Positions 1 through 7,590 of a DNA stretch of 64,000 nt are shown here, piece after piece (the stretch's first letter is position 1; every line of letters begins with the position of its first letter). Position numbers and translations under genes: made by a program. The notes under the pieces were generated by a model. The model worked only from the letters and a program-made list of their open reading frames with translations, did not search any database and was not told the DNA's origin. The DNA is from an uncultured Ruminococcus sp. (GTDB lineage Bacteria; Bacillota_A; Clostridia; Oscillospirales; Ruminococcaceae), in the NCBI GenBank assembly GCA_900315975.1, contig ONBA01000007.1, forward strand, positions 1 through 64,000. The letters run 5' to 3'.

Positions 1-21
1 ATCCAATTTTTTTCGCATAAG

Positions 22-48
22 AATATATCTTTCAGGATATATTTTTTT
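22..48 (+). terminator. hairpin plus T-run, probable terminator of a gene left of the window
   Basis: An 8-bp inverted repeat (AATATATC at 22-29 and GATATATT at 36-43, six-base loop) runs into a T tract on the plus strand. No plus-strand gene lies inside the window before it, so it would end a transcript entering from the left. The stem is all A/T apart from one pair, hence modest confidence. Confidence 0.4.
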
Positions 49-49
49 G

Positions 50-318
50 TATATTACACAATGTATGTTTTGCATATTTAGCCGTCGGAAATGTGTGCTG
101 TTTCATAGGGTTTACACATATCAGACCATGCTTTCACTGCTTTACCGAGCGATGGTATAAGCTTTTAAAAAAACTCTGCACAAATCAGATACCCGTCACT
201 CTTTTCATTTTATCGTCCGATGATATATCATTTTGGAATCTGAATATATATCCTAAGGAATAATAAGCCCGTGAGATTGACAAAAAAATCACAGATTTCT
301 TATATTTCCAAACGCAGA
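50..318. other. no gene recognised between the left edge and rex
   Basis: A/T-rich sequence with no open reading frame that has a ribosome binding site or a recognisable product on either strand. It is probably the intergenic space downstream of rex. Beyond the flanking hairpins I see nothing in it. Confidence 0.5.
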
Positions 319-357
319 GTGCAGGGTAATTACACCCTGCACCTTTACTTTTTTTAC
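319..357. terminator. hairpin immediately downstream of rex
   Basis: A perfect 9-bp stem (GTGCAGGGT at 319-327, ACCCTGCAC at 334-342) with a six-base loop sits just beyond the rex stop codon. The good T tract (350-356) is on the plus-strand side. On the minus strand, where rex would need it, the hairpin is followed by only a weak U stretch. It may act in both directions. Confidence 0.45.
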
Positions 358-992
358 TTTTCGTCAGACGAATTAAGGCAGTATGAAAGCGTAGTAAGGC
401 TGTCGCCGAGATGTACATTTTCAACTGCAACGTCCTTATGAGTCACACGCAGGTCGTAATGTGTGAAATTCCAGAATGCACGCACTCCGTAGCTGATGAG
501 CTTTTCAACTTCCTTCTCTGCCGACTCACGCGGTATGCAGAGGATAGCCGCAGTCGGCTTATGCTCACTGCAAAAGTTCTCAATTTCAGCAACGTCCATA
601 ATAGTAAGGTCGCCGATTTTTTTGCCAACGAGTTCAGGATTCGCATCAAAAATCCCGACAAGGTCGAAACCTCTGTTGTGGAAATCTATGTGCGAAGCAA
701 GGGCTCTTCCGAGGTTACCTGCTCCGAGAAGGATCATCGGAGTCTGCTTGTCGAGTCCGAGAATTTTCCCTATCTCGCCTCTTAACCCTGTAACGTTGTA
801 GCCGTATCCCTGCTGACCGAATTCGCCGAAGCAGTTGAAATCCTGACGTATCTGCGAAGCGGTAAGTCCCATTTTCTCGGCAAGTTCCCTTGAAGAGATA
901 CGCACGTATCCATTTGCTTCAAGGTCACCGAGAAAGCGGTAATAACGCGGCAGACGTCTGATTACAGAATTTGATATCGCGTTCTTTGACAT
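354..992 (-). CDS. rex: redox-sensing transcriptional repressor Rex
   Basis: 212 residues, the usual Rex length. An N-terminal winged-helix DNA-binding domain (about residues 1-80; contains SNSVIRRLPRYYRFL and the recognition-helix segment GLTASQIRQDFNCFGEFG) is followed by a Rossmann NAD(H)-binding domain starting at the GAGNLGRAL motif (near residue 92). In Gram-positive bacteria Rex represses fermentation and respiration genes until NADH displaces it from DNA. It is the last gene of a minus-strand run with isocitrate dehydrogenase 34 bases upstream, so NADH production and NADH sensing may share a transcript (inference). GAGAGG lies 13 bases before the ATG. Family identification is secure. 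Confidence 0.96.
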   Translation of the reverse strand: MSKNAISNSVIRRLPRYYRFLGDLEANGYVRISSRELAEKMGLTASQIRQDFNCFGEFGQQGYGYNVTGLRGEIGKILGLDKQTPMILLGAGNLGRALASHIDFHNRGFDLVGIFDANPELVGKKIGDLTIMDVAEIENFCSEHKPTAAILCIPRESAEKEVEKLISYGVRAFWNFTHYDLRVTHKDVAVENVHLGDSLTTLSYCLNSSDEK

Positions 993-1026
993 TTTTTTAA
1001 TATGCCTCTCAATCTATACAGATATC

Positions 1027-2238
1027 TTACATTAACTTGTCAAGTCTGACCTTTATTTCATCAAGGAATGTCTTGGAATCAACCTTCTTCTTATTATCAA
1101 GCTTTGAAATAAGGTAAAGGTCACCAGTCATAACGCCTTCCTCGATAGTCTGGATAGTAGCCTTCTCAAGCTTATCAGCGAACTGACAAAGCTCAGGTGT
1201 ACCGTCAAGTTCACCTCTCTTGCGAAGTGCACCGCTCCATGCAAAGATTGTTGCAACGGAGTTTGTGGAAGTCTCCTCGCCCTTGAGGTACTTGTAGTAG
1301 TGGCGCTGTACAGTACCGTGTGCAGCCTCGTACTCGTAGATACCGTCGGGTGAAACGAGAACAGAAGTCATCATAGCAAGGCTGCCGTATGCAGTTGATA
1401 CCATGTCAGACATTACGTCGCCGTCGTAGTTCTTACAAGCCCATATATAGCCGCCGTTTGAACGGATAACTCTTGCTACAGCGTCGTCGATGAGGGTGTA
1501 GAAGTACTCAATGCCTGCTGCTTCGTACTTTTCCTTATACTCGTTATCGTATATTTCCTGGAATATGTCCTTGAAACGGTGGTCATACTTCTTTGAGATA
1601 GTATCCTTTGAAGCGAACCATACGTCCTGCTTGAGGTCGAGACCATAGTTGAGACAAGCCCTCGCAAATCCTGTGATAGATGCATCAAGGTTGTGAAGAC
1701 CCTGAATGATACCGTCGCACTTTGTGAAATCGTGGATAAGTTCACGGGTCTCATTGCCGTTTTCATCAGTTACAACGAGTTCAGCCTTGCTGCCCTTTGC
1801 AACACGCATTTCGGTATTCTTGTAAACATCGCCGTAAGCGTGACGAGCGATAGTGATAGGCTTAGTCCATGTAGGGATATAGGGTTCTATACCCTTTACG
1901 ATGATAGGAGTTCTGAATACAGTTCCGTCGAGAGCAGCTCTGATAGTGCCGTTAGGCGACTTCCACATCTGTGTAAGATTATACTCAGGCATTCTTGCAG
2001 CATTAGGTGTGATAGTCGCACACTTTACAGCTACTCCGTACTTCTTTGTAGCTTCAGCTGAATCGATAGTTACCTGATCTTTAGTTTCCTCACGGTGTTT
2101 GAGTCCGAGGTCGTAATACTCGGTGTTGAGCTCTACATATGGTTCAAGGAGAGTTTCCTTTATCCACTGCCAGAGGATACGGGTCATTTCGTCGCCGTCC
2201 ATCTCGACGAGTGGAGTTTTCATTATTATCTTTGCCAT
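1027..2238 (-). CDS. icd: NADP-dependent isocitrate dehydrogenase
   Basis: 403 residues; the homodimeric, eukaryote-like IDH subfamily (about 400 residues, starting with the [15 protein letters not shown] type of N-terminus) rather than the E. coli Icd type. It oxidises isocitrate to 2-oxoglutarate, making NADPH. Visible signatures are the substrate-loop sequence [16 protein letters not shown], the basic IARHAYGD segment, the metal-binding YDGDVMSD region and the cofactor region [17 protein letters not shown], whose His/Arg favour NADP. AGGAGG lies 9 bases before the ATG, fixing the start. With aconitase on the same strand it forms the oxidative branch leading to glutamate, typical of anaerobes with an incomplete TCA cycle. 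Confidence 0.96.
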   Translation of the reverse strand: MAKIIMKTPLVEMDGDEMTRILWQWIKETLLEPYVELNTEYYDLGLKHREETKDQVTIDSAEATKKYGVAVKCATITPNAARMPEYNLTQMWKSPNGTIRAALDGTVFRTPIIVKGIEPYIPTWTKPITIARHAYGDVYKNTEMRVAKGSKAELVVTDENGNETRELIHDFTKCDGIIQGLHNLDASITGFARACLNYGLDLKQDVWFASKDTISKKYDHRFKDIFQEIYDNEYKEKYEAAGIEYFYTLIDDAVARVIRSNGGYIWACKNYDGDVMSDMVSTAYGSLAMMTSVLVSPDGIYEYEAAHGTVQRHYYKYLKGEETSTNSVATIFAWSGALRKRGELDGTPELCQFADKLEKATIQTIEEGVMTGDLYLISKLDNKKKVDSKTFLDEIKVRLDKLM

Positions 2239-2281
2239 TGGTTCAGACCTCCTGAATTATTATAGTTGCCGGCTGAAAACA

Positions 2282-2491
2282 TCAGCCGAAAATCATTATT
2301 AGAATTACTGAGACGACTAATCCTGTGCCCCATGAAATCCTGCTTAAAAGCTTATCGTCAGCCTTCTTGAATACACTCGGGAGAAGAAATTGCAGAATCA
2401 ATGCAACCGCAACTCCGACCGAAAAGCAGGCAAAGGCTTTCGGAGACATAGGCTTATGATGTCTTCTTAGCATCAGCATTATATCATACAT
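2282..2491 (-). CDS. small membrane protein, unknown function
   Basis: 69 residues. A basic N-terminus with a short His/Arg cluster is followed by two hydrophobic segments (about 20-40 and 50-68), so a two-span membrane protein is likely. It starts 5 bases after the stop of the next upstream gene and ends 43 bases before icd, so it is probably cotranscribed with both. I do not recognise the family. Support comes from the tight spacing and an A/G-rich stretch before the ATG. Confidence 0.6.
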   Translation of the reverse strand: MYDIMLMLRRHHKPMSPKAFACFSVGVAVALILQFLLPSVFKKADDKLLSRISWGTGLVVSVILIMIFG

Positions 2492-2496
2492 CGCCT

Positions 2497-2868
2497 TTAT
2501 TCCTTATCCGTCAGCACAACAATGGTGCTTATTATTACAACCGCTCCCGTTATCAGTAAATTTCTGATAAGTGCAGGGAGAAACGATATTTTGTCCATCG
2601 CAATGCTTTTGTATGTACCGGCAGCGAAGGCGCATATAGTGCCGAAAACGACATATGCTGCGCCGCTCATTCCGAAAAGCTTCGTAATAGCAAGTCCGGC
2701 TATGAAACCGATAATATGCGGAAAAAGCGTTGACCATAGTCCGTAGTTATCGCGTCTTGCCCTGTATTTCGGCATGAACACACCCATGTCACGCATAGAG
2801 TCTTCATGACGCTGGTCAGCAGTACGCATATCATCGAAAATGTCGTCAATTATTTCTTTAAGTTTCAT
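2497..2868 (-). CDS. membrane protein, unknown function
   Basis: 123 residues. The N-terminal third is charged and cytosolic-looking (MKLKEIIDDIFDDMRTADQR). The remainder holds about three hydrophobic helices (roughly 48-66, 70-88, 98-118). AGGGAT precedes the ATG. It sits in a run of small membrane genes between aconitase and isocitrate dehydrogenase. The function is not recognised. Confidence 0.65.
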   Translation of the reverse strand: MKLKEIIDDIFDDMRTADQRHEDSMRDMGVFMPKYRARRDNYGLWSTLFPHIIGFIAGLAITKLFGMSGAAYVVFGTICAFAAGTYKSIAMDKISFLPALIRNLLITGAVVIISTIVVLTDKE

Positions 2869-2981
2869 CTTTATCCCTATATCTGTCGATTTTAAGCCTC
2901 ACTCTATGATATATAAACATCATAATTGAATACATTAAGTCAGGACATTACATTCCATAACCATTTATGTTGTTTTTCATA

Positions 2982-3179
2982 TCACCTGAATAAAGGCAGC
3001 AGTACTGCTATAAACACTCCGGCAAGCAATACTGCACCGGATATATCCACAGCAGCTGCAATCCCCTTCCAGCCGCCTGCACGGATATGCTTGTAGATGT
3101 TAAGACACCAGAAAGCCAGCAGCATGAACATCAGAAATGCCATGAATGAGAGTGGTCCTGTAATACTTTTTTTATCCAA
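2982..3179 (-). CDS. small two-span membrane protein
   Basis: 65 residues read from a TTG start behind an AGGTGAG ribosome binding site. It shows two hydrophobic helices (about 8-28 and 40-62) joined by a short basic loop. It lies between aconitase and the other small membrane genes, all on one strand. No family is recognised; the call rests on the binding site, the hydrophobic pattern and the operon-like position. Confidence 0.5.
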   Translation of the reverse strand: MDKKSITGPLSFMAFLMFMLLAFWCLNIYKHIRAGGWKGIAAAVDISGAVLLAGVFIAVLLPLFR

Positions 3180-3259
3180 ACCATCTCACCTGCCTCATGA
3201 TACATAAATACATCTTCTGCATTGTTTTATCAGGCTGAATATTCAAACCTGTTCTTATA

Positions 3260-3303
3260 GCAGCACCACACAAAGCGCACCTTGCGTTTTTGTACGGTGC
3301 TGC
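3260..3303 (-). terminator. hairpin downstream of aconitase
   Basis: GCAGCACC (3260-3267) pairs with GGTGCTGC (3296-3303). A smaller GC-rich hairpin sits in the loop. It begins just after the aconitase stop codon. The following sequence has no clear U tract on the minus strand, so it may be an attenuator or an mRNA-stabilising hairpin instead. Confidence 0.4.
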
Positions 3304-3309
3304 CTTATA

Positions 3310-5247
3310 TTACTTCATTGACTCTCTTGTGAAGTCGAGGAGACCGCCTGCAAGCATGATATCCTTTGTTCTGCCTGAAAGTTCGCAGAGAACCGGTATC
3401 TCGCTGCCGTTAGTCTTGTTTACCACTGTAAGCTCAGACTTGCCTTCAGCAACAGCCTTTCTTACATCAGGAAGGAGAAGGTGATCACCCTCAGAGATCT
3501 TGTCATAGTCAGCCTCATTCACGAATGTGAGCGGGAGAATGCCTGCGTTTATGAGGTTTGCGCGGTGGATACGTGCGAAAGACTTAACGAGTACAGCCTT
3601 AACGCCGAGGTAAAGCGGAGCAAGTGCAGCATGCTCACGCGATGAACCCTGACCGTAGTTTGAACCGCCTACGATTATGCTCTTACCGAGGCGCTCTGCT
3701 CTCTTCGGGAAGCTCTCATCACATACAGCAAAGCAGTACTGTGAGATCTTCGGAATATTTGAACGAAGAGGAAGGATCTTAGCACCTGCGGGCATGATGT
3801 GGTCAGTAGTGATATTGTCGCCCACCTTGAGTGATACAGGAGCATCAATAGTCTCAAGGAGAGGAGTTGTATCAGGATAGGGTTTGATATTGGGTCCGCG
3901 GAGGATCTCAACGCTGTCCATCTCCTCAACAGGAGCGGGCGGAACGATCATATTGTCGTTGACAGTGAACTCCTCAGGGAGCTTGAACTCAGGCATATCG
4001 CCAAGCTCGCGGGGGTCAGTGAGATAACCTGTGAGAGCAGAAACTGCTGCCATTTCAGGTGATACAAGATAGATCTGACCGTCCTTTGTACCGGAGCGTC
4101 CTTCAAAGTTTCTGTTGAATGTACGGAGTGAGATACCCTTTGAGTTAGGTGACTGTCCCATACCGATGCAAGGACCGCACGCAGACTCAAGGATACGTGC
4201 ACCTGCGTCGATAAGAGTTGCGAGTGCGCCGTTCTGAGCCATCATGTTGAGCACCTGCTTAGAACCGGGAGCAATAGCAAGTGAAACGTCAGGATTAACG
4301 GTCTTGCCCTTGAGGATATGAGCTACCTTGAGCATATCAAGGAGTGAAGAGTTTGTACATGAACCGATACAAACCTGATCTATCTTGAGTCTGCCGATCT
4401 CTTCAACGCTCTTAACGTTGTCAGGAGAATGAGGACATGCTGCAAGAGGAACGAGCTTGCTGAGGTCGATGTCGAGTTCTTCGTCGTATACTGCATCAGG
4501 GTCAGCAGCAAGAGGAGTCCAAACCTCTTCACGCTTCTGAGCCTTGAGGAACTGCTTTGTTACTTCGTCTGAAGGGAAGATTGATGTAGTAGCACCAAGC
4601 TCTGCGCCCATGTTTGTGATAGTTGCACGCTCAGGAACAGAGAGGGTCTTGACACCTTCGCCTACGTACTCGATAACCTTGCCCACACCGCCCTTAACGG
4701 ACATTCTTCTGAGCACTTCAAGGATAACGTCCTTAGCAGATACCCAGGGGCTGAGTTTGCCTGTGAGGTTTACCTTTACTACCTTTGGGCAGGTTATGTA
4801 GTAAGCGCCGCCGCCCATTGCAACTGCAACGTCGAGACCGCCTGCACCGATAGCTATCATACCGATACCGCCGCCTGTGGGGGTATGGCTGTCAGAGCCG
4901 ATGAGAGTTTTGCCGGGGATACCGAATCTCTCAAGGTGAACCTGATGGCAGATACCGTTGCCGGGACGTGAGAAGTAGATACCGTGCTTCTTTGCAACGC
5001 TTCCGATGAAGCGGTGGTCGTCGGCATTCTCGAAGCCGCTCTGGAGAGTGTTATGGTCGATATAAGCGACAGAGCGCTCAGTCTTGACGCGCGGAACTCC
5101 CATAGCCTCGAATTCGAGGTAAGCCATAGTACCTGTAGCGTCCTGAGTGAGAGTCTGGTCGATACGAATGCCTATCTCCTGACCCTTGATGTACTCGCCG
5201 TCAACGAGATGTGCCTTTAAGATCTTTTCAGTAAGTGTTGAACCCAT
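3310..5247 (-). CDS. acnA: aconitate hydratase (monomeric, AcnA/mitochondrial type)
   Basis: 645 residues from the ATG at 5247. An in-frame ATG 18 bases upstream overlaps the GAAAGGA ribosome binding site and is unlikely. The enzyme interconverts citrate and isocitrate through a [4Fe-4S] cluster. The three cluster cysteines are visible: one in the CIGSCTNSS motif and two in ACGPCIGMG. The C-terminal swivel domain carries GGSNYGQGSSREHAAL with the substrate-binding Ser/Arg. The length fits the shorter mitochondrial-like bacterial aconitases rather than the ~890-residue AcnA. It has its own consensus promoter and works with the nearby icd. Confidence 0.95.
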   Translation of the reverse strand: MGSTLTEKILKAHLVDGEYIKGQEIGIRIDQTLTQDATGTMAYLEFEAMGVPRVKTERSVAYIDHNTLQSGFENADDHRFIGSVAKKHGIYFSRPGNGICHQVHLERFGIPGKTLIGSDSHTPTGGGIGMIAIGAGGLDVAVAMGGGAYYITCPKVVKVNLTGKLSPWVSAKDVILEVLRRMSVKGGVGKVIEYVGEGVKTLSVPERATITNMGAELGATTSIFPSDEVTKQFLKAQKREEVWTPLAADPDAVYDEELDIDLSKLVPLAACPHSPDNVKSVEEIGRLKIDQVCIGSCTNSSLLDMLKVAHILKGKTVNPDVSLAIAPGSKQVLNMMAQNGALATLIDAGARILESACGPCIGMGQSPNSKGISLRTFNRNFEGRSGTKDGQIYLVSPEMAAVSALTGYLTDPRELGDMPEFKLPEEFTVNDNMIVPPAPVEEMDSVEILRGPNIKPYPDTTPLLETIDAPVSLKVGDNITTDHIMPAGAKILPLRSNIPKISQYCFAVCDESFPKRAERLGKSIIVGGSNYGQGSSREHAALAPLYLGVKAVLVKSFARIHRANLINAGILPLTFVNEADYDKISEGDHLLLPDVRKAVAEGKSELTVVNKTNGSEIPVLCELSGRTKDIMLAGGLLDFTRESMK

Positions 5248-5279
5248 TGAGATCAGTCCTTTCAAAACATATATATTTT

Positions 5280-5308
5280 ATTTTACTACTTTTCACAAAG
5301 TTTGTCAA
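5280..5308 (-). promoter_or_regulatory. sigma-A promoter of aconitase
   Basis: On the minus strand TTGACA (5308-5303), a 17-base spacer and TAAAAT (5285-5280) lie about 35 bases before the aconitase start. The spacer contains TTGTGAAA, which equals one half of a Rex operator, but the second half-site is absent. Confidence 0.8.
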
Positions 5309-5345
5309 GAATTAAACAAGGCATGATAAAATACTTGTTAGCTTG

Positions 5346-5564
5346 TCAAAACAAAAGTCCTATCCACTCAGGTATCGCACCAAATATAAGTGCACCCAGT
5401 GTCAGGTCAGTCAGTATCAGGACCGGCAGATAGTAAAGGATACTCCTTATGCCTAAATTTGACTTTTTCGGGTCATTGTCAACGCAGTAGACAGGAATAC
5501 TAAACGGAGGCTTTCTTATCGTCGCAACAGCAACAAATACAGCGGCGAGTATCAGAACTATCAT
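5346..5564 (-). CDS. small membrane protein, unknown function
   Basis: About 72 residues from the ATG at 5564, which follows GAGGGG by 10 bases; a further ATG at 5588 has no binding site. There are two hydrophobic helices (start to about 18, and about 43-62) with a polar middle holding CVDNDPKKS. It sits between lysA and aconitase, after a hairpin that follows lysA. No family recognised. Confidence 0.5.
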   Translation of the reverse strand: MIVLILAAVFVAVATIRKPPFSIPVYCVDNDPKKSNLGIRSILYYLPVLILTDLTLGALIFGAIPEWIGLLF

Positions 5565-5594
5565 ACACGCCAATCCCCTCACCCCCATAAAAGC

Positions 5595-5629
5595 ATTGGA
5601 GCAGTCAGGCTATGCCTTCCTGCTCCAAT
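5595..5629 (-). terminator. hairpin downstream of lysA
   Basis: A perfect 10-bp stem (ATTGGAGCAG 5595-5604 with CTGCTCCAAT 5620-5629) starts five bases after the lysA stop. On the minus strand it is followed by GCTTTTAT, a weak U tract, so termination is probably partial and the next gene may be read through. Confidence 0.5.
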
Positions 5630-5633
5630 AATG

Positions 5634-6932
5634 TCAAACGTCATTCTTGATGATATCGTCGAGAGACTCGCGCTTTACCGCGATACGGCTCTCGCCCTTG
5701 TTTACAAATACTACAGCCGGCTTCTGGAGTCGGTTATAGTTAGACGACATTGAATAGTTGTACGCACCAGTCGCAAGAACTGCTATGATATCGCCGGATT
5801 CAGCGTGCTGAAGCGGCATATTCTCGCCAATCAGGTCACCGCTCTCACAGCATCTGCCCGCAAGAGTAACCTTTTCATCTCGCGGCTGTTCAGCCTTGTT
5901 TGCAACTACTGCCTCGTACTCGGACTGATAAAGGATATATCGCGGATTATCTGCCATACCGCCGTCGATAGACACGTATGTACGTGTATTCGGTATCTCC
6001 TTGCGTGCGCCGACTTTGTAAAGTGTAATGCCTGCCGGAGCCGCAATAGCTCTGCCGGGTTCGATGTACATTCTCGGCTGAGAGATGCCAAGTGAAGCGC
6101 ACTCGCTTCTTACTACTGATGAAACGCGCTCAAGGTATGTCTCAAAAGGAGCGGGGTCATGCTCTTCAAGGTACTTGATACCAAATCCGCCGCCGAGATT
6201 GAGTCCCTTTATCTCGTAGCCGAGTTCATTCTTTACCTTTGCGATGAAGCCAAGCATTACCTTTGCCGCCGCTTCAAAGGGTTCTATGTCAAAAATCTGC
6301 GAACCAATGTGACAGTGAACACCGTAGAATTCGATGTTTTCACACGAAATTGCTTCCTTTACAGCTTCAAAAGCCTCGCCTGTTTCGAGTGCAAAACCGA
6401 ATTTGCTGTCTATCTGTCCTGTCATTACAGCCTTGTGAGTGTGAGCGTCGATACCGGGTTTGATGCGGAACATTATACGCGGCTTGATACCCTTTTCCTT
6501 TGCGATTCTTTCAAGTCTGTAGAGCTCGGAAATATTGTCAACGATTATATGTCCTACACCGACCTCAAGAGCATATGCAAGCTCCTCATCTGTCTTGTTA
6601 TTGCCGTGGAAGCCGACTTTCTCCATAGGAAAGCCTGCCTTTACAGCAGTGTAGAGCTCACCGATAGAAACAGCGTCGAGACCGTCTCCTTCGCTTGCAA
6701 CTATGCGGCACATCTCCATGCATGAGAAAGCCTTGCTTGCGTAGTGAACCTCTCCCATGCCCTCGTAATATTTATTCATGCTGTCGTGGAAACGGCGGAG
6801 CGAATCGCGGATAAGCTCCTCGTCCATTACGTAAAGCGGAGTTCCGTATTTTTCCGCAAGTTCAACTGTGTCAACTCCGCCAATAGTGAGATTTCCATTC
6901 TCATTGACAGAAAGGTTGTCAGATACGAACAT
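5634..6932 (-). CDS. lysA: diaminopimelate decarboxylase
   Basis: 432 residues from the ATG at 6932 (GAAAGGA 9 bases upstream; an earlier in-frame ATG abuts that site). It decarboxylates meso-diaminopimelate to L-lysine, the last step of lysine synthesis, and is PLP-dependent. Visible fold-type III features are YASKAFSC with the PLP-binding Lys (near residue 70), the phosphate-binding LNLGGGFGI, the EPGRAIAAPAG segment, and the C-terminal GRCCESGD motif with the catalytic Cys. It follows engB with 14 bases between them, in the lon-engB-lysA run. Confidence 0.95.
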   Translation of the reverse strand: MFVSDNLSVNENGNLTIGGVDTVELAEKYGTPLYVMDEELIRDSLRRFHDSMNKYYEGMGEVHYASKAFSCMEMCRIVASEGDGLDAVSIGELYTAVKAGFPMEKVGFHGNNKTDEELAYALEVGVGHIIVDNISELYRLERIAKEKGIKPRIMFRIKPGIDAHTHKAVMTGQIDSKFGFALETGEAFEAVKEAISCENIEFYGVHCHIGSQIFDIEPFEAAAKVMLGFIAKVKNELGYEIKGLNLGGGFGIKYLEEHDPAPFETYLERVSSVVRSECASLGISQPRMYIEPGRAIAAPAGITLYKVGARKEIPNTRTYVSIDGGMADNPRYILYQSEYEAVVANKAEQPRDEKVTLAGRCCESGDLIGENMPLQHAESGDIIAVLATGAYNYSMSSNYNRLQKPAVVFVNKGESRIAVKRESLDDIIKNDV

Positions 6933-6946
6933 TTTTATCATTCCTT

Positions 6947-7561
6947 TCAGTAATCAACCGATTCGTCAGCTGTATCATCAGCTATGTCTTCAACAATCTC
7001 CCTCAGCTCGTCAACACCTTCAAAAGTCATTGAAGAAAAGGGTATCACATGGATATCGTCAAAACACGGTATCTCTGTACGGAAAGCCTCCATACGCTTC
7101 TCGCGCTCGGTCTTTTTGAGCTTGTCAGCCTTAGTGAGTACGATAATGAACGGCATTTCCGTGTCGATAAGATAGTCTATCATCTTTACGTCGTCCTTTG
7201 TAGGAGCGTGACGCATATCCACAAGCATGAAAACGAGTCTTATATCGCGGTCGGAGCTGAGGTATCCCTCAATAAGTCCCGACCATCTCTCCTTCTCGGT
7301 CTTAGCGACCTTTGCATAGCCGTAGCCGGGAAGGTCAACAAAGTAGAGATTTTCAAGTCCGTAGAAGTTTATAGTAGCCGTCTTGCCAGGTACAGAGCTT
7401 ACTCTCGCAAGATTCTTGCGGTTGAAAAGCTTGTTTATAAGTGTAGACTTGCCGACGTTTGAATGTCCGGCAAAAGCTATCTCTATCCTCTCCGGAGCCG
7501 GTATCTGTGAAAACTTGCCGTATGATGCAACATATTCGGCTTTATTATAATTCAGCTTCAC
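6947..7561 (-). CDS. engB: ribosome-biogenesis GTPase EngB (YsxC/YihA)
   Basis: About 204 residues. It is an essential GTPase needed for assembly of the large ribosomal subunit. G1 is GHSNVGKST, G3 is DLPGYGYAK, G4 is TKAD and G5 resembles PFSS. The start is taken as GTG at 7561, because AAAGGAG is immediately followed by an ATG that leaves no spacing, whereas the GTG lies 9 bases away. It sits 29 bases downstream of lon; the lon-engB order is common in Firmicutes and Clostridia. Confidence 0.94.
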   Translation of the reverse strand: MKLNYNKAEYVASYGKFSQIPAPERIEIAFAGHSNVGKSTLINKLFNRKNLARVSSVPGKTATINFYGLENLYFVDLPGYGYAKVAKTEKERWSGLIEGYLSSDRDIRLVFMLVDMRHAPTKDDVKMIDYLIDTEMPFIIVLTKADKLKKTEREKRMEAFRTEIPCFDDIHVIPFSSMTFEGVDELREIVEDIADDTADESVDY

Positions 7562-7590
7562 GGGTATCATCTCCTTTCAGTGATATCCGG

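Noticed and set aside
5286..5302. Rex operator in the aconitase promoter
   Set aside because: Only one half-site (TTGTGAAA) is present; the palindromic partner is missing.
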